A stretch of DNA of 64,000 nucleotides from Psychrobacillus glaciei (GCF_008973485.1 NZ_CP031223.1:4116001-4180000), one strand, 5' to 3'. Numbered from the stretch's first letter, positions 9,259 through 21,611 are shown. Notes: generated from the sequence alone by a model not told the origin. Numbers and translations: made by a program.

Positions 9259-10551
9259 TTATTTCATAAAGCCTTTATAATGACGCTTAACTAATTGTGA
9301 TTCTAGCTGTTTCATCGTTTCGAGTGCAACACCCACAACGATAAGTAAGCTTGTTCCGCCAATTTGTGCCGATTGTGGAAGACCCGCAAATTTGACAAAC
9401 AATAATGGCATAATCGCTATAAGCGCTAGGAAAATTGAACCAACAAATGTTAAACGATATAATACGCTAGTCAAATAATTTTGTGTGTTAATTCCTGGAC
9501 GAATCCCTGGAATATACGCACCTTGCTTTTTCAAATTGTCTGCCACGTTCTCCGGATTCACTTGAATGAATGCATAGAAGTAAGTAAACGCAATGATTAG
9601 AGCAATATAAAATGTCATACCAATTGGTTGTGTATAATTTAGTGCATTCGTAATAAAATCAGTTACCTTATTTTGACCAAAAAATAAAACAATAGATTGT
9701 GGTGCCATAAGGAACGCGGATGCAAAGATTACCGGGATTACTCCCGCAGCATTTACTTTTAAAGGCAAGTGTGTTTGTTGAGCACCAGTTTGAGCAGTAC
9801 CCGCAACACGTTTCGCATATTGAATAGGTATTTTACGCAACGCTTGTTGAACGTAAATTACACCAACAGTTACAGCAATAATAGCAGCTAAAAGTAAAAC
9901 TAACACAATAATATTGATAAACAATGCATCCCCAGCGTCTTGAATCTGTGAAGCGTACATTTGGTTTACTGCATTTGGAATAGCGGCAGCAATGCCGGCG
10001 AAGATAATAATAGAAATACCATTACCAACACCTTTTGACGTAATCTGCTCACCTAACCACATTAAAAATGCGGTTCCAGCAGTTAACACAACAGCGATCA
10101 CAAAATAAGTCATAACGCCTTCGTTTTTTATCAAAGACCCACTAAACATACGGTTAAACCCATATGACATTGCGATTGCTTGAATAAAAGCTAAGATAAT
10201 TGTGAAGTAACGAGTGAACTGTGCAAGTTTCCGTCTTCCGACTTCTCCTTGTTTTGACCACTCTGTAAACTTAGGTACAACATCCATTTGTAACAACTGG
10301 ACGATAATAGATGCAGTGATGTAAGGCATAATCCCCATTGCTAAAATGGAGAATTTCTTTAATGCCCCACCACCAAATGTATTTAAAAATCCAATCACAC
10401 CTAAGTGATCTGCTTGTTTTAATACACTTGCATCGACATTCGGAACTGGTATGAATGTACCAATACGAAAGACAATTAACATCAATAAAGTAAAAATGAT
10501 TTTATTTCGAATATCTCGCACACGCATAAAGTTAGAGATTGTCTGAAACAT
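9259..10551 (-). CDS. secY: protein translocase subunit SecY
   Basis: Central channel of the Sec translocon in the cytoplasmic membrane. The 430 residues begin [21 protein letters not shown] and contain ten predicted spans. Recognisable blocks are the lateral-gate and plug region [19 protein letters not shown] (about 60-78), [11 protein letters not shown] and [20 protein letters not shown]. The cytoplasmic loop [13 protein letters not shown] (about 342-354), which docks SecA and ribosomes, is also present. The start overlaps the rplO stop by one base (TAATG). Its partner secE is far away at 38129-38314. Confidence 0.97.
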   Translation of the reverse strand: MFQTISNFMRVRDIRNKIIFTLLMLIVFRIGTFIPVPNVDASVLKQADHLGVIGFLNTFGGGALKKFSILAMGIMPYITASIIVQLLQMDVVPKFTEWSKQGEVGRRKLAQFTRYFTIILAFIQAIAMSYGFNRMFSGSLIKNEGVMTYFVIAVVLTAGTAFLMWLGEQITSKGVGNGISIIIFAGIAAAIPNAVNQMYASQIQDAGDALFINIIVLVLLLAAIIAVTVGVIYVQQALRKIPIQYAKRVAGTAQTGAQQTHLPLKVNAAGVIPVIFASAFLMAPQSIVLFFGQNKVTDFITNALNYTQPIGMTFYIALIIAFTYFYAFIQVNPENVADNLKKQGAYIPGIRPGINTQNYLTSVLYRLTFVGSIFLALIAIMPLLFVKFAGLPQSAQIGGTSLLIVVGVALETMKQLESQLVKRHYKGFMK

Positions 10552-10991
10552 TAAACCACCTCAGTTTGTCCGCCAGCGTTCTCAATAGCCTCTTTAGCTG
10601 ACGCAGAGAATTTATGAGCTTTTACAGTTAACTTCTTGTCAAGAGTTCCATTACCTAGAATCTTAATACCAGACTTTTCACTACTCACAACACCTGTTTC
10701 GATTAATAGAGCAGGTGTTACTTCTGTGCCTTCTTCGAAACGATTTAATGTGTCAAGGTTTACAATTGCAAACTCTTTACGGTTAATGTTCGTAAATCCG
10801 CGTTTAGGTAAACGACGGAATAATGGGTTTTGTCCGCCTTCAAATCCTGGACGAACCCCACCGCCCGAACGAGCGTTTTGACCTTTATGACCTTTACCTG
10901 ATGTTTTACCTGTACCAGAACCAATACCGCGTCCTATACGTTTGCGTGAAGAACGAGATCCTTCTGTAGGTTTTAACTCATGTAGTTTCAT
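10551..10991 (-). CDS. rplO: 50S ribosomal protein uL15
   Basis: uL15 binds 23S rRNA late in assembly and bridges several domains. The 146 residues begin [20 protein letters not shown] and include the glycine/basic extension [38 protein letters not shown] and the globular C-terminal domain. One-base overlap with secY suggests coupling. The ribosome site AGGAGGTG lies just upstream. Confidence 0.97.
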   Translation of the reverse strand: MKLHELKPTEGSRSSRKRIGRGIGSGTGKTSGKGHKGQNARSGGGVRPGFEGGQNPLFRRLPKRGFTNINRKEFAIVNLDTLNRFEEGTEVTPALLIETGVVSSEKSGIKILGNGTLDKKLTVKAHKFSASAKEAIENAGGQTEVV

Positions 10992-11023
10992 ATGGTGGCA
11001 CCTCCTTATTCTTAAATTAAACT

Positions 11024-11206
11024 TTAAATTTCTTTCAAAGTTACTAAGTGAGCTACTTTGCCAACCATCCCACGGATCGCAGCATTGTCTTGATGCTCAA
11101 CTGATTGATGTAATTTACGTAATCCAAGAGCTTCTGCAGTTTTACGTTGATTTGGTTTAGTACCAATCAAGCTTTTAATAAGGGTAATTTCTAATTTAGT
11201 TGCCAT
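11024..11206 (-). CDS. rpmD: 50S ribosomal protein uL30
   Basis: Small large-subunit protein of 60 residues with the family pattern [27 protein letters not shown] near the N-terminus (shown here only as a landmark in parts: ITLIKSLIG, then [10 protein letters not shown]) and [10 protein letters not shown] at the end. It lies between rpsE and rplO, 15 and 32 bases from each, in the spc-operon order. An AAGGGGGGAA-like ribosome site precedes the ATG. Confidence 0.95.
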   Translation of the reverse strand: MATKLEITLIKSLIGTKPNQRKTAEALGLRKLHQSVEHQDNAAIRGMVGKVAHLVTLKEI

Positions 11207-11220
11207 TGTAATTTCCCCCC

Positions 11221-11721
11221 TTATCCTAACAGTTCTTTTACTGATTTACCACGTAATTTAGCAACGTCCTCAGCACGTTTTAGTTGAGTTAAACCTTTAA
11301 CTGTAGCACGAACCATGTTAATTGGTGTGTTAGATCCAAGTGATTTCGATAAGATATCAGTGATACCAGCTAATTCTAGTACCGCACGCACCGGTCCACC
11401 AGCAATAACGCCTGTACCAGGTGCTGCAGGTTTAACTAGAATAGAACCAGCGCCGAAGCGTCCAATAATTTGGTGAGGAGTAGTTCCGCCAACTCTTGGT
11501 ACTTCGATCAAGTTTTTCTTCGCATCTTCAACAGCTTTACGGATTGCATCTGGAACCTCTTGTGCTTTACCAGTACCAAATCCTACATGTCCGTTTTTGT
11601 CACCGACAACTACTAATGCAGTAAAACGGAAACGACGTCCACCTTTTACAACTTTAGCAACACGGTTAATCGTAACTACGCGTTCTTCAAGTTCAAATTT
11701 GTTTGGGTCAATACCACGCAT
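11221..11721 (-). CDS. rpsE: 30S ribosomal protein uS5
   Basis: uS5 acts at the mRNA entry channel and in decoding accuracy. The 166 residues have the N-terminal S5 fold with [20 protein letters not shown], then [17 protein letters not shown], the loop next to the spectinomycin site, which looks intact. The C-terminal domain contains [12 protein letters not shown] and [18 protein letters not shown] ribosome site precedes [11 protein letters not shown]. Confidence 0.97.
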   Translation of the reverse strand: MRGIDPNKFELEERVVTINRVAKVVKGGRRFRFTALVVVGDKNGHVGFGTGKAQEVPDAIRKAVEDAKKNLIEVPRVGGTTPHQIIGRFGAGSILVKPAAPGTGVIAGGPVRAVLELAGITDILSKSLGSNTPINMVRATVKGLTQLKRAEDVAKLRGKSVKELLG

Positions 11722-11742
11722 GAAATATGTCCCTCCTTCTTC

Positions 11743-12111
11743 TTAAAATTCTAAGCCGTTTTCACGTGCGGCTTCAGCTAATGCTTTAACACGTCCATGA
11801 TATAAGTAACCGCCACGGTCAAATACAATAGATTTGATGTTTTTCTCAACAGCACGTTTTGCAATTGTTTCACCAATTGATTTTGCAGCTTCAACATTTC
11901 CAACTGTTCCACCAAAGTCTTTATCCATTGTAGACGCACTAACGATTGTTAGACCTTTAGAGTCGTCTATAAGTTGTGCGTAAATATGTTTATTAGAACG
12001 GAATACATTTAAACGAGGACGTTCAGTAGTACCCGTGATTTTTGTACGAACACGTGCATGACGTTTTTTACGAACTTGATTTTTGTCTTGTTTCGTAATC
12101 ACAGTGGTCAC
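11743..12111 (-). CDS. rplR: 50S ribosomal protein uL18
   Basis: uL18 binds 5S rRNA together with uL5 and forms the central protuberance. The 122 residues start [20 protein letters not shown], a basic N-terminal tail. The family blocks [33 protein letters not shown] and the terminal AARENGLEF follow. It sits between rplF and rpsE in the usual order. Confidence 0.97.
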   Translation of the reverse strand: MTTVITKQDKNQVRKKRHARVRTKITGTTERPRLNVFRSNKHIYAQLIDDSKGLTIVSASTMDKDFGGTVGNVEAAKSIGETIAKRAVEKNIKSIVFDRGGYLYHGRVKALAEAARENGLEF

Positions 12112-12132
12112 TCCTTTCTAATGCGAGATGCA

Positions 12133-12672
12133 TTATTTACCTGTTTTACCTTCTTTGCGGCGTACAACTTCGCCTACATAACGAATACCTTTACCTTTGT
12201 AAGGCTCTGGTGGACGAACTTGACGAATGTTAGATGCTAATGCACCAACGCGTTCTTTGTTAATACCGCGAACGATAATTTTTGTATTCGAAGGAACTTC
12301 GACTTCAATTCCGTCTTCAGGAGTGAACTCAACTGGATGTGAGTACCCTACATTAAGTACAAGTTTAGTACCTTGTAGTTGTGCACGGTAACCTACCCCA
12401 ACTAATTCAAGTCCACGCTCAAATCCTTGAGAAACACCAGTGATCATGTTAGCTAATAAAGCACGTGTTGTTCCGTGAATTGTGCGATGGTCTTTTGACT
12501 CTGAAGGACGTACTAAAGTAATTATAGTACCTTCTTGCTCAATTTTAATATCTTGATTAAAAGATCTTGTTAATTCACCTTTTGGTCCTTTAACAACTAC
12601 TGTATTATCTTCATTGATAGCTACAGTAACGTTTGCAGGAACCTCAATTGGTTTTTTACCTACTCGAGACAT
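12133..12672 (-). CDS. rplF: 50S ribosomal protein uL6
   Basis: uL6 stabilises the region near the sarcin-ricin loop and the GTPase centre. The 179 residues consist of two repeated domains. Signatures are [26 protein letters not shown] near residue 72, and the C-terminal rRNA-binding stretch [15 protein letters not shown] basic end, RRKEGKTGK, follows. The ribosome site GGAGGTGCAA precedes the ATG. Confidence 0.97.
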   Translation of the reverse strand: MSRVGKKPIEVPANVTVAINEDNTVVVKGPKGELTRSFNQDIKIEQEGTIITLVRPSESKDHRTIHGTTRALLANMITGVSQGFERGLELVGVGYRAQLQGTKLVLNVGYSHPVEFTPEDGIEVEVPSNTKIIVRGINKERVGALASNIRQVRPPEPYKGKGIRYVGEVVRRKEGKTGK

Positions 12673-12702
12673 TTTGTTGCACCTCCATTCGTTTGTTGAT
12701 TA

Positions 12703-13101
12703 TTACCAAACGTAAGCTACGATTTCTCCGCCAACTTGTTTAGCGCGAGCTTCTTTATCTGTTAATAAACCATTTGAAGTAGAAACTAAAGCAATTCCTA
12801 AACCATTTAATACTCTAGGTACTTCGTTTGTTTTAGCGTAAACGCGTAGACCAGGTTTTGAAATACGTTTCAAACCAGTAATAACGCGTTCGTCGTTTTG
12901 ACCATATTTTAAGAAGATGCGGATGATTCCTTGTTTGCTATCTTCTACATATTCAACATCACGTACGAAACCTTCGCGTTTTAATATTTCAGCGATTTCC
13001 TTTTTCAAGTTTGAAGCAGGAACTTCTAATTTCTCGTGACGAACCATGTTAGCATTACGAATGCGTGTAAGCATATCTGCAATTGGATCTGACATTGTCA
13101 T
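12703..13101 (-). CDS. rpsH: 30S ribosomal protein uS8
   Basis: Primary binder of the 16S rRNA central domain and, in some bacteria, a translational repressor of its operon. The 132 residues begin [18 protein letters not shown], with [12 protein letters not shown]-like and [18 protein letters not shown] blocks in the C-terminal half. It ends [10 protein letters not shown]. It is 29 bases after rpsN and uses an AAGGAGG ribosome site. Confidence 0.97.
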   Translation of the reverse strand: MTMSDPIADMLTRIRNANMVRHEKLEVPASNLKKEIAEILKREGFVRDVEYVEDSKQGIIRIFLKYGQNDERVITGLKRISKPGLRVYAKTNEVPRVLNGLGIALVSTSNGLLTDKEARAKQVGGEIVAYVW

Positions 13102-13130
13102 TACATTTACCTCCTTCCCAGTTTAGGGGA

Positions 13131-13334
<204 letters not shown>

Positions 13335-13874
13335 TTACTTTTGGAATGGCATACCGAATTGTGTTAATAACTCACGAGCTTCTTCGTCAGAGTTCGCAGT
13401 TGTTACAATTACGATGTCCATACCGCGTACTTTAGAAACTTTATCATAATCGATTTCAGGGAAGATTAATTGCTCTTTTACTCCCAGCGTGTAGTTACCG
13501 CGACCGTCAAATGCTTTTTTAGAAACACCGCGGAAGTCACGTACACGTGGAAGAGAGATAGCGATTAATTTATCCAAAAAGTCATACATACGTTCACCAC
13601 GTAGTGTAACTTTTGCACCGATTGGCATTCCTTCACGAAGACGGAAACCAGCGATCGATTTTTTAGCTTTCGTAACTACAGGTTTTTGACCAGCGATAAT
13701 TTGTAACTCTTCAACAGCAGCGTCAAGTGCTTTTGTATTTGATACAGCATCACCCACACCCATATTGATAACGATTTTATCAACTTTAGGTACTTGCATT
13801 ACTGATTTATATTCAAACTTGCTCATTAGAGCAGGAGAAACTTCCTTAAGAAATTTTTCTTTTAGGCGGTTCAT
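13335..13874 (-). CDS. rplE: 50S ribosomal protein uL5
   Basis: uL5 binds 5S rRNA and touches the P-site tRNA through the central protuberance. The 179 residues start [20 protein letters not shown]. They contain the conserved [47 protein letters not shown] and the C-terminal LLTQFGMPF. It is 23 bases after rplX. Confidence 0.97.
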   Translation of the reverse strand: MNRLKEKFLKEVSPALMSKFEYKSVMQVPKVDKIVINMGVGDAVSNTKALDAAVEELQIIAGQKPVVTKAKKSIAGFRLREGMPIGAKVTLRGERMYDFLDKLIAISLPRVRDFRGVSKKAFDGRGNYTLGVKEQLIFPEIDYDKVSKVRGMDIVIVTTANSDEEARELLTQFGMPFQK

Positions 13875-13897
13875 GTGTGTACCTCCCTTCTTTTTAC

Positions 13898-14206
13898 TTA
13901 TTTAATAATTTCACCAGTTTTTTTCGCAACACGAACTTTTTTGCCATCTTCTACTTTAGAACCTACGCGAGTCGGCTCGCCAGTTTTTGGGTCGATTAAC
14001 ATAACGTTCGAAACGTGAATTGCAGCCTCTTGACTTACAATTCCGCCTTGCTGATTAGCTTGGTTTGGTTTCGTATGTTTTTTGACGATGTTTACACCTT
14101 CAACTAACACACGATCTTTCTTAGGAAAAGAAGAAAGGATAACACCTGTTTTACCTTTATCTTTACCTGAGATTACCTTAACTTTGTCGCCTTTTTTAAC
14201 ATGCAT
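13898..14206 (-). CDS. rplX: 50S ribosomal protein uL24
   Basis: One of two assembly-initiator proteins of the large subunit. The 102 residues open with a KOW motif ([20 protein letters not shown]). Then come [15 protein letters not shown], a basic hairpin used in rRNA binding, and [23 protein letters not shown] ribosome site precedes the ATG, 36 bases after rplN. Confidence 0.96.
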   Translation of the reverse strand: MHVKKGDKVKVISGKDKGKTGVILSSFPKKDRVLVEGVNIVKKHTKPNQANQQGGIVSQEAAIHVSNVMLIDPKTGEPTRVGSKVEDGKKVRVAKKTGEIIK

Positions 14207-14242
14207 TCTGTCGCACCTCCTTGATTGGCACTTTCATGTAAA

Positions 14243-14611
14243 TTAAAGAACTTCTGGAGCTAGAGAAACGATTTTCATAAAGTTGCTATCGCGTAATTCA
14301 CGAGCAACTGGTCCAAAAATACGAGTCCCGCGCGGTCCTTTATCGTCTTTGATGATAACGCATGCATTCTCATCGAATTTGATATAAGTTCCGTCTTTGC
14401 GGCGCACGCCGCTTTTTGTGCGAACGATTACAGCTTTAACGACGTCACCCTTCTTGACAACGCCACCTGGTGTTGCTTTCTTAACTGTACATACGACGAT
14501 ATCACCGATATTAGCAGTTTTACGACCAGTACCACCAAGCACTTTTATTGTTAAAACTTCACGTGCACCTGAGTTGTCAGCAACTTTCATACGAGTTTCT
14601 TGTTGGATCAC
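14243..14611 (-). CDS. rplN: 50S ribosomal protein uL14
   Basis: uL14 lies at the subunit interface and is the docking surface for the silencing factor RsfS. The 122 residues carry [39 protein letters not shown] and the C-terminal [21 protein letters not shown] pattern. The start ATG overlaps no neighbour; rpsQ ends 43 bases before it. Confidence 0.97.
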   Translation of the reverse strand: MIQQETRMKVADNSGAREVLTIKVLGGTGRKTANIGDIVVCTVKKATPGGVVKKGDVVKAVIVRTKSGVRRKDGTYIKFDENACVIIKDDKGPRGTRIFGPVARELRDSNFMKIVSLAPEVL

Positions 14612-14654
14612 TTAGGTAACCTCCCTTCGGAATTATTGAGTTCCGAATTTATTA

Positions 14655-14918
14655 TTAGATAATAACCGCTTTTTCTACAACTTCTAATAAACGAAAACGT
14701 TTTGTAGCTGACAGCGGACGAGTTTCCATAATGCGAACGATATCGCCGATTTGGGCTTCGTTTTGTTCATCATGTGCTTTTAATTTCTTAGAATATTTAA
14801 CACGTTTACCGTATAATTTATGTTTCTTATGAGTTTCAACTAAAACAGTAATTGTTTTTTCCATTTTATCAGAAACTACACGGCCAGTGTATACTTTGCG
14901 TTGATTACGCTCAGTCAT
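14655..14918 (-). CDS. rpsQ: 30S ribosomal protein uS17
   Basis: Primary 16S rRNA-binding protein with an OB fold. The 87 residues include [39 protein letters not shown] and [20 protein letters not shown], all typical. It is 18 bases after rpmC, and a AAGGAGG site precedes the ATG. Confidence 0.97.
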   Translation of the reverse strand: MTERNQRKVYTGRVVSDKMEKTITVLVETHKKHKLYGKRVKYSKKLKAHDEQNEAQIGDIVRIMETRPLSATKRFRLLEVVEKAVII

Positions 14919-14936
14919 GCCCGAAAACCTCCTTTA

Positions 14937-15561
<625 letters not shown>

Positions 15562-15562
15562 A

Positions 15563-16219
15563 TTATTTGCCTCCTTCCTCAGAGTTCTTCTTCACTGGAA
15601 GGACTTCACCACGATAAATCCATACTTTAACGCCAAGCTTACCATAAGTTGTGTCAGCTTCAGCATGTGCATAATCAATGTCAGCACGTAATGTATGAAG
15701 TGGTACAGTACCTTCACTATAGTGTTCAGCACGCGCGATGTCAGCGCCGCCAAGACGTCCAGATACTTGAGTTTTAATACCTTTAGCGCCTGAACGCATA
15801 GTGCGTTGAATTGCTTGTTTTTGAGCACGACGGAAAGATACGCGGCCTTCTAATTGACGTGCGATACTTTCAGCTACTAATTTAGCATCTAAGTCTGCTC
15901 TTTTAATTTCTACGATGTTGATGTGTACACGCTTGCCAGTAATATCGTTCAAGTGTTTACGAAGTGCTTCGACTTCAGTACCACCTTTACCAATTACCAT
16001 ACCTGGTTTTGCAGTGTGAATTGTGATGTTTACACGTTTTGCTGCACGTTCAATTTCTACTGTAGAAACTGATGCATCTTTTAAACGAGTTTCAATGTGC
16101 TTACGAATTTTTAAGTCTTCGTGAAGTAGAGTTGCATAGTCTTTACCTGCGTACCATTTTGACTCCCAGTCACGAATAATACCAATTCGTAATCCTATTG
16201 GATGTACTTTTTGACCCAC
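15563..16219 (-). CDS. rpsC: 30S ribosomal protein uS3
   Basis: uS3 lines the mRNA entry tunnel and takes part in mRNA unwinding. The 218 residues start [20 protein letters not shown]. They contain a type II KH domain with the GXXG loop in [14 protein letters not shown] (about residues 77-90). The C-terminal blocks [20 protein letters not shown] and [16 protein letters not shown] follow. It is 3 bases after rplV. Confidence 0.97.
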   Translation of the reverse strand: MGQKVHPIGLRIGIIRDWESKWYAGKDYATLLHEDLKIRKHIETRLKDASVSTVEIERAAKRVNITIHTAKPGMVIGKGGTEVEALRKHLNDITGKRVHINIVEIKRADLDAKLVAESIARQLEGRVSFRRAQKQAIQRTMRSGAKGIKTQVSGRLGGADIARAEHYSEGTVPLHTLRADIDYAHAEADTTYGKLGVKVWIYRGEVLPVKKNSEEGGK

Positions 16220-16222
16220 GGA

Positions 16223-16567
16223 TTATCCCTCCTTCTTCTCAGATACCACTACTGTAATGTGGCTAGTACGTTTGTTTATAGCACTTGCACGCCCCATTGC
16301 ACGTGGACGGAATCGTTTTAATGTTGGACCTTCGTCAACAAAGACTTCAGAAACAACAAGATTGTTAATATCTAAATCATAATTGTGCTCAGCGTTTGCA
16401 ACAGCAGATTTTAGTACTTTCTCAACAACAGGCGATGCTGCTTTTGGAGTAAGTTGTAAAATTGCAATTGCTTCACCGATTTGCTTACCTCTGATTAAAT
16501 CTACGACTAATCTTACTTTACGAGGAGCAATGCGCACTGTTTTAGCAATAGCTTTTGCTTGTGACAT
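16223..16567 (-). CDS. rplV: 50S ribosomal protein uL22
   Basis: uL22 extends a long beta-hairpin into the nascent-peptide exit tunnel; changes there cause macrolide resistance. The 114 residues include [30 protein letters not shown] and the hairpin tip region [16 protein letters not shown]. No insertion or deletion is apparent in the hairpin. The end is [12 protein letters not shown]. Confidence 0.97.
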   Translation of the reverse strand: MSQAKAIAKTVRIAPRKVRLVVDLIRGKQIGEAIAILQLTPKAASPVVEKVLKSAVANAEHNYDLDINNLVVSEVFVDEGPTLKRFRPRAMGRASAINKRTSHITVVVSEKKEG

Positions 16568-16587
16568 TTGAATGACCTCCTCTCAAA

Positions 16588-16866
16588 TTAGCGTCTTGTT
16601 TTCTTATCATCTGCACCATGACTTTTATAAGCGCGCGTTGGTGCAAACTCGCCTAGTTTATGACCTACCATATCTTCAGTCACGTATACAGGAACATGTT
16701 TGCGTCCGTCATATACCGCGATAGTTAATCCGATAAAAGTAGGGAAAATAGTAGAACGGCGAGACCAAGTCTTAATCACTTGTTTTTTCTCAGAGTCCTT
16801 TTGAGCATCGACCTTTTTCAATAAATGATCGTCTGCAAAAGGTCCTTTTTTCAAGCTACGACCCAT
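16588..16866 (-). CDS. rpsS: 30S ribosomal protein uS19
   Basis: uS19 is in the 30S head and contacts the A-site finger of 23S rRNA. The 92 residues show [56 protein letters not shown] and a basic end. The gene lies between rplB and rplV, with a GGGAGG ribosome site. Confidence 0.97.
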   Translation of the reverse strand: MGRSLKKGPFADDHLLKKVDAQKDSEKKQVIKTWSRRSTIFPTFIGLTIAVYDGRKHVPVYVTEDMVGHKLGEFAPTRAYKSHGADDKKTRR

Positions 16867-16926
16867 GCTGGAACCTCCCTCCGTGATTGCACCACGGTTC
16901 GATCTTTGAACCGTAGTAAAACCACT

Positions 16927-17757
16927 TTATTTTTTACGACGACGAATGATAAGCTTGTCGGATTTGTTTTTCTTGCTACGAGTTTTGTATCCAAGAGTTG
17001 GTTTACCCCATGGAGACATAGGTGACTTACGACCGATTGGCGTACGTCCTTCACCACCACCGTGTGGGTGATCGTTAGGGTTCATTACAGATCCACGTAC
17101 AGTTGGGCGTTTACCTAACCAACGATTACGACCAGCTTTACCAATGTTCACAAGTTCATGTTGTTCGTTTCCAACTTCACCGATAGTAGCGCGGCATACA
17201 GAAAGGATTAAGCGAACTTCACCAGATTGTAAACGTACAATTACGTATTTACCTTCTTTACCAAGTAATTGAGCAGATGTTCCAGCAGAACGAACTAACT
17301 GACCACCTTTACCAGGTTTCATTTCGATATTATGGATAGTAGTACCCATTGGGATGTTTTGTAATGGAAGTGCGTTTCCTACTTTAATATCGGCTTCTGG
17401 ACCTGACAAGATTGTCATGCCAACTTCTAAGCCTTTAGGAGCTAGGATGTAACGTTTTTCCCCATCCACGTAATTAATTAATGCGATATTCGCAGTGCGG
17501 TTTGGATCATATTCAATAGTAGCAACACGTCCTGGTATACCATCTTTGTTTCGTTTGAAATCAATGATACGGTATTGACGTTTGTGTCCACCACCATGAT
17601 GACGAACAGTAATTTTACCTTGATTGTTACGGCCGCCTTTACGTTTCACAGGAGCAAGTAATGATTTCTCAGGCTTGTCAGTTGTGATTTCAGCGTAATC
17701 TAATGAAGTCATATTACGACGTCCGTTTGTCGTTGGTTTATACTTTCTAATCGCCAT
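16927..17757 (-). CDS. rplB: 50S ribosomal protein uL2
   Basis: uL2 is needed for subunit joining and peptidyl-transferase activity. The 276 residues begin [20 protein letters not shown], with [17 protein letters not shown]-type and [19 protein letters not shown] blocks. The key C-terminal loop [19 protein letters not shown] carries the histidine implicated in activity. A lysine/arginine-rich tail ends the protein. Confidence 0.97.
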   Translation of the reverse strand: MAIRKYKPTTNGRRNMTSLDYAEITTDKPEKSLLAPVKRKGGRNNQGKITVRHHGGGHKRQYRIIDFKRNKDGIPGRVATIEYDPNRTANIALINYVDGEKRYILAPKGLEVGMTILSGPEADIKVGNALPLQNIPMGTTIHNIEMKPGKGGQLVRSAGTSAQLLGKEGKYVIVRLQSGEVRLILSVCRATIGEVGNEQHELVNIGKAGRNRWLGKRPTVRGSVMNPNDHPHGGGEGRTPIGRKSPMSPWGKPTLGYKTRSKKNKSDKLIIRRRKK

Positions 17758-17799
17758 TTTATTCCCTCCTTCTTGAGTATTAATTCCTTCTAATAAGGA

Positions 17800-18084
17800 T
17801 TAGATCTCGAATAATTCGATTTCTTTACTTTCAGTAGTTAGTTTAACAATCGCTTTGCGGCGTTTGTTTGTATATCCACCAAATTTACCTACGCGTTTGT
17901 ATTTACCTTTGTAGTTCATGATGTTCACTTTCTCAACTTTTACTCCAAAGATTTCTTCAACAGCATATTTAACTTGTGTTTTGTTAGCGCGAGTGTCCAC
18001 ATCAAATGTGTACTTTTTATCTGCCATAACTTCAGAAGAACGCTCGGTAATGACCGGACGTTTAATAATATCACGTGCTTCCAT
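17800..18084 (-). CDS. rplW: 50S ribosomal protein uL23
   Basis: uL23 is the main docking site for trigger factor and SRP at the exit tunnel. The 94 residues include [25 protein letters not shown]-like sequence (landmarks RPVITERS and [11 protein letters not shown]), and [20 protein letters not shown] in the central extension. The start overlaps the rplD stop by one base (TAATG). Confidence 0.96.
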   Translation of the reverse strand: MEARDIIKRPVITERSSEVMADKKYTFDVDTRANKTQVKYAVEEIFGVKVEKVNIMNYKGKYKRVGKFGGYTNKRRKAIVKLTTESKEIELFEI

Positions 18085-18707
18085 TAACCAAGCACCTCCT
18101 CTACTTTTTCTACTGCAGCTTTAGTCATCACTAATTTGTCGTGACCAACTAAATCTAATACGTTAATGCCTGTTGCAGACACAACTGTGATCCCAGGGAT
18201 GTTACGAGCAGCTAGTGCAACGTTCTCATCTAAATCAGCAGTTACGAATAATGCTTTTTTATTGATTGAAAGTCCAGAAAGTACTTTCAAAAATTCTTTT
18301 GTTTTTGGTGCATCAAATGCTAACCCTTCAAGTACTACGATGCTTTCTTCATGAACTTTAGTTGAAAGTGCTGAAAGAAGAGCTAAACGACGTACTTTCT
18401 TAGGTAATTTATAGCTGTAACTACGTGGAGTCGGACCAAATACAATACCACCACCACGCCATTGTGGAGAGCGAATTGAACCTTGACGAGCACGACCAGT
18501 TCCTTTTTGTTTCCAAGGCTTGCGGCCACCACCAGCTACTTCAGAACGGTTTTTCACTTTGTGATTACCTTGACGAAGTGATGCGCGTTGAGCAATGATA
18601 GCTTCAAATAAAACAGATTCGTTTGGCTCGATACCGAAAACTTTGTCGTTTAACTCGATTTCGCCAACAGAAGCTCCTGTTTGATTGAATAAAGATACTT
18701 TTGCCAT
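18084..18707 (-). CDS. rplD: 50S ribosomal protein uL4
   Basis: uL4 lines the exit tunnel and in some bacteria also regulates the S10 operon. The 207 residues have the long basic loop with [19 protein letters not shown] (about 60-78), [14 protein letters not shown] and the C-terminal domain [17 protein letters not shown]. The tunnel loop has no unusual insertion. It sits between rplC and rplW. Confidence 0.97.
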   Translation of the reverse strand: MAKVSLFNQTGASVGEIELNDKVFGIEPNESVLFEAIIAQRASLRQGNHKVKNRSEVAGGGRKPWKQKGTGRARQGSIRSPQWRGGGIVFGPTPRSYSYKLPKKVRRLALLSALSTKVHEESIVVLEGLAFDAPKTKEFLKVLSGLSINKKALFVTADLDENVALAARNIPGITVVSATGINVLDLVGHDKLVMTKAAVEKVEEVLG

Positions 18708-18731
18708 TCCTGTTTCCTCCTTTCTCAGAGA

Positions 18732-19361
18732 TTATTTCGATTTAATAGCAGCTTTCACAACTACTAATGATTTACGAGAACCAGGAACATTACCTTTAAT
18801 AAGTAACAAGTTACGTTCAGCATCCACTCTTACGATTTGTAAGTTTTGGATAGTAACTACATGTCCACCCATTTGACCAGGTAATTTCTTTTGTTTAAAT
18901 ACACGGTTCGGAGCAACTGGCCCCATTGAACCTGGACGACGGTGATAGCGAGATCCATGGGCCATTGGTCCACGAGATTGTCCATGACGTTTAATAACAC
19001 CTTGGAAACCTTTACCTTTAGTAACACCCGTTACATCGATTACATCGCCTTCTGCGAAACTTTCAACGTTGACTTCTTGACCAACCTCGTAATTAGCTGT
19101 ATCCAAACCGCGGAATTCGCGGATGAAGCGCTTAGGAGCAGTGCTTGCTTTAGCTACATGCCCTTTAGCTGGTTTGTTAGAAAGCTTTTCACGCTTATCT
19201 TCAAAACCTAACTGAATTGCTTCGTAACCATCTGTTTCAACTGTTTTCTTTTGAAGCACTATGTTTGGAGAAGCTTCAACTACAGTTACAGGGATTAAGT
19301 CACCGTTCTCAGCAAATACTTGCGTCATACCGATTTTTCTACCTAAGATTCCTTTGGTCAT
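18732..19361 (-). CDS. rplC: 50S ribosomal protein uL3
   Basis: uL3 starts large-subunit assembly with uL24 and reaches the peptidyl-transferase centre. The 209 residues show [14 protein letters not shown] at the N-terminus. The extension [20 protein letters not shown] (about 128-147) contains the glutamine methylated in some bacteria. [20 protein letters not shown] follows. A GGAGGTGTGA ribosome site precedes the ATG. Confidence 0.97.
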   Translation of the reverse strand: MTKGILGRKIGMTQVFAENGDLIPVTVVEASPNIVLQKKTVETDGYEAIQLGFEDKREKLSNKPAKGHVAKASTAPKRFIREFRGLDTANYEVGQEVNVESFAEGDVIDVTGVTKGKGFQGVIKRHGQSRGPMAHGSRYHRRPGSMGPVAPNRVFKQKKLPGQMGGHVVTIQNLQIVRVDAERNLLLIKGNVPGSRKSLVVVKAAIKSK

Positions 19362-19405
19362 CTGTCACACCTCCTATAATAATTTGTTGTTTTTTATGTT
19401 TACCA

Positions 19406-19837
<432 letters not shown>

Positions 19838-19842
19838 TCAAC

Positions 19843-19871
19843 ATTATACACATTAAAAAAAGATTTCGCAA
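19843..19871 (-). promoter_or_regulatory. sigma-A promoter of the S10-spc-alpha operon
   Basis: TTGCGA (19866-19871), 17-nt spacer, perfect TATAAT (19843-19848) on the minus strand. Confidence 0.85.
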
Positions 19872-20014
19872 GTGTTTTTACGAAATTCTTTTACTATGTT
19901 GCAAATACATATTTTCTATTTAATAAACATCGTTTTTTTAGCCGTTTTTTAGTATACAAAAACTAGAGTATAAAATCAAATGATAAGGTAAGATGCATCC
20001 GTAAAACAGTAGAG

Positions 20015-20043
20015 ATAAAAAAGAAAGGCTCCTAATAGCCTTT
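20015..20043 (-). terminator. intrinsic terminator of the YuiF-type gene
   Basis: AAAGGCT / AGCCTTT stem with a 6-nt loop, followed by CTTTTTT on the minus strand; it begins 5 bases after the stop codon. Confidence 0.85.
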
Positions 20044-20047
20044 CCTT

Positions 20048-21364
20048 CTATAATATATAAACAATCGCAATCCACCCAAAGAAAATTAACGGTATGTTAT
20101 AGCAAATGAACGTCGGCACACATGTATCCCAAATATGATTGTGTTGCCCATCCACATTTAGACCTGCAGTTGGTCCGAGTGTTGTATCTGACGCAGGAGA
20201 ACCAGCATCACCAAGAGCTCCTGCAGTTCCGATTAAAGCAATGATTGCTAAAGGACTTAATCCTAACTCCAACCCAAGTGGTACGAAAATTGCAGCAATG
20301 ATTGGGATGGTAGCAAAGGAAGATCCAATCCCCAACGTTACAAATAAGCCAACGAATAACATAATTAAAACAGCTATGCTAACATTACCTTTTAATAAAC
20401 TGGCAGAAGCATTTACTAAACTCTCTACATCTCCAGTTGCGTTAATAACTGCTGCAAAACCATTTGCGGTAATCATAACAAATCCTACAAAAGCCATCAT
20501 ACGCATTCCTTCTGTTAATAGTTGGTCCGCTTCTCTCCACTTTAAGGCACCTGTTACATATAGAACTGTAATTCCTGCAAGAGCACCGGCAATCATAGCT
20601 TCCGTCTCTATTTGAACAAATAACGCAGCGATTAGTGCTAGAACAGTAAACACTACACTACTTTTTTTCACTTTAACTTCAAGAACTTCTACTTCAGCTT
20701 CTGCTTGTTTATAGTTCCTTGGTTTTCTAAACAATATAAAGGCCATTATTAGTCCAAATAACATCCCTAACGCAGGAATAACCATCGCCTTCGGAATATC
20801 TGCTAGTCCAACATTAAGTCCCGACAATCCTATTTGCGTCGCTAAAATTTGTTGATAGATAGCTCCAAAACCAAATGGAAGAAACATATATGGAGTAATT
20901 AAGCCGAACGCTAGAATACAAGCTATCAAACGACGATCGACTTGTAGCATATTTAATATTTTTAATATTGGTGGCACTAACAATGGAATAAATGCTATAT
21001 GAATCGGGATTAGGTTTTGCGAAAAAATAGCCATCATTAATAGTAATAAAAAAACTAATACTTTTGCTAAACCTGTTTTTGGTGAATCGCCTTCTCTTTT
21101 TACTAGTTTCAAAATGGCTACTACTAAAAGCTCTGGAATACCTGTTTTAGAAATAGCAATTGCAAAGCCCCCTAATAGCCCATAACTCAATGCAATTGTA
21201 GCTCCTGCACCCAACCCACCTGTAAATGCATCAATTGTCTCTGCAATCGACAAACCGGCCGTTAGACCACCCACAAGAGCTCCTATGATCAACGAGAATA
21301 CAACGTTTATACGTAGTAGACTCAATACTAACATTATAACAACTGCAACAATAACAGCATTCAT
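20048..21364 (-). CDS. yuiF: Na+/H+ antiporter-family transporter, YuiF-like
   Basis: Integral membrane protein of 438 residues in the NhaC/YuiF-like family. In B. subtilis YuiF has been linked to histidine transport, while the family name implies Na+/H+ exchange; the sequence alone does not decide. It begins MNAVIVAVVIMLVLSLLRIN and has about 10-12 hydrophobic spans. Two inverted-repeat-like halves are visible, each with a glycine-rich re-entrant segment (GGLGAGATIALSYGLLGGFA, about residues 49-68, and GTAGALGDAGSPASDTTLG, about 385-403). It is a single-gene unit with its own promoter and terminator, inserted between the S10 and str operons. Confidence 0.8.
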   Translation of the reverse strand: MNAVIVAVVIMLVLSLLRINVVFSLIIGALVGGLTAGLSIAETIDAFTGGLGAGATIALSYGLLGGFAIAISKTGIPELLVVAILKLVKREGDSPKTGLAKVLVFLLLLMMAIFSQNLIPIHIAFIPLLVPPILKILNMLQVDRRLIACILAFGLITPYMFLPFGFGAIYQQILATQIGLSGLNVGLADIPKAMVIPALGMLFGLIMAFILFRKPRNYKQAEAEVEVLEVKVKKSSVVFTVLALIAALFVQIETEAMIAGALAGITVLYVTGALKWREADQLLTEGMRMMAFVGFVMITANGFAAVINATGDVESLVNASASLLKGNVSIAVLIMLFVGLFVTLGIGSSFATIPIIAAIFVPLGLELGLSPLAIIALIGTAGALGDAGSPASDTTLGPTAGLNVDGQHNHIWDTCVPTFICYNIPLIFFGWIAIVYIL

Positions 21365-21406
21365 AAAAACAGCTCACTTTCACACACTAGATTGCTAATA
21401 TAGAAG

Positions 21407-21435
21407 AGTTTAGTTGTTCTTAATATCTTTGTCAA
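21407..21435 (-). promoter_or_regulatory. sigma-A promoter of the YuiF-type gene
   Basis: TTGACA (21430-21435), 17-nt spacer, TAAACT (21407-21412), minus strand. It starts right after an upstream terminator. Confidence 0.75.
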
Positions 21436-21439
21436 TACA

Positions 21440-21470
21440 AAAAGCCCCTTTGCTAATAAAACAAAGGGGT
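21440..21470 (-). terminator. intrinsic terminator with no obvious gene directly upstream
   Basis: CCCCTTTG / CAAAGGGG perfect 8-bp stem, 9-nt loop, then CTTTTTG on the minus strand. The main tuf terminator lies about 260 bases earlier. The interval 21471-21731 holds a dispersed repeat and no ORF I would support. Confidence 0.8.
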
Positions 21471-21611
21471 CTTAGACAGTTATTCCAAAATGCTTTTAGA
21501 AATCATTAAGAGCTCCTTAACCAGGCATATTTTATTACGCTTTATCCCACCACTTCGAGACTAATCGGTAGTCACAGTAAGTATTCGATGATTCTGTAAT
21601 TCAAAATTAAA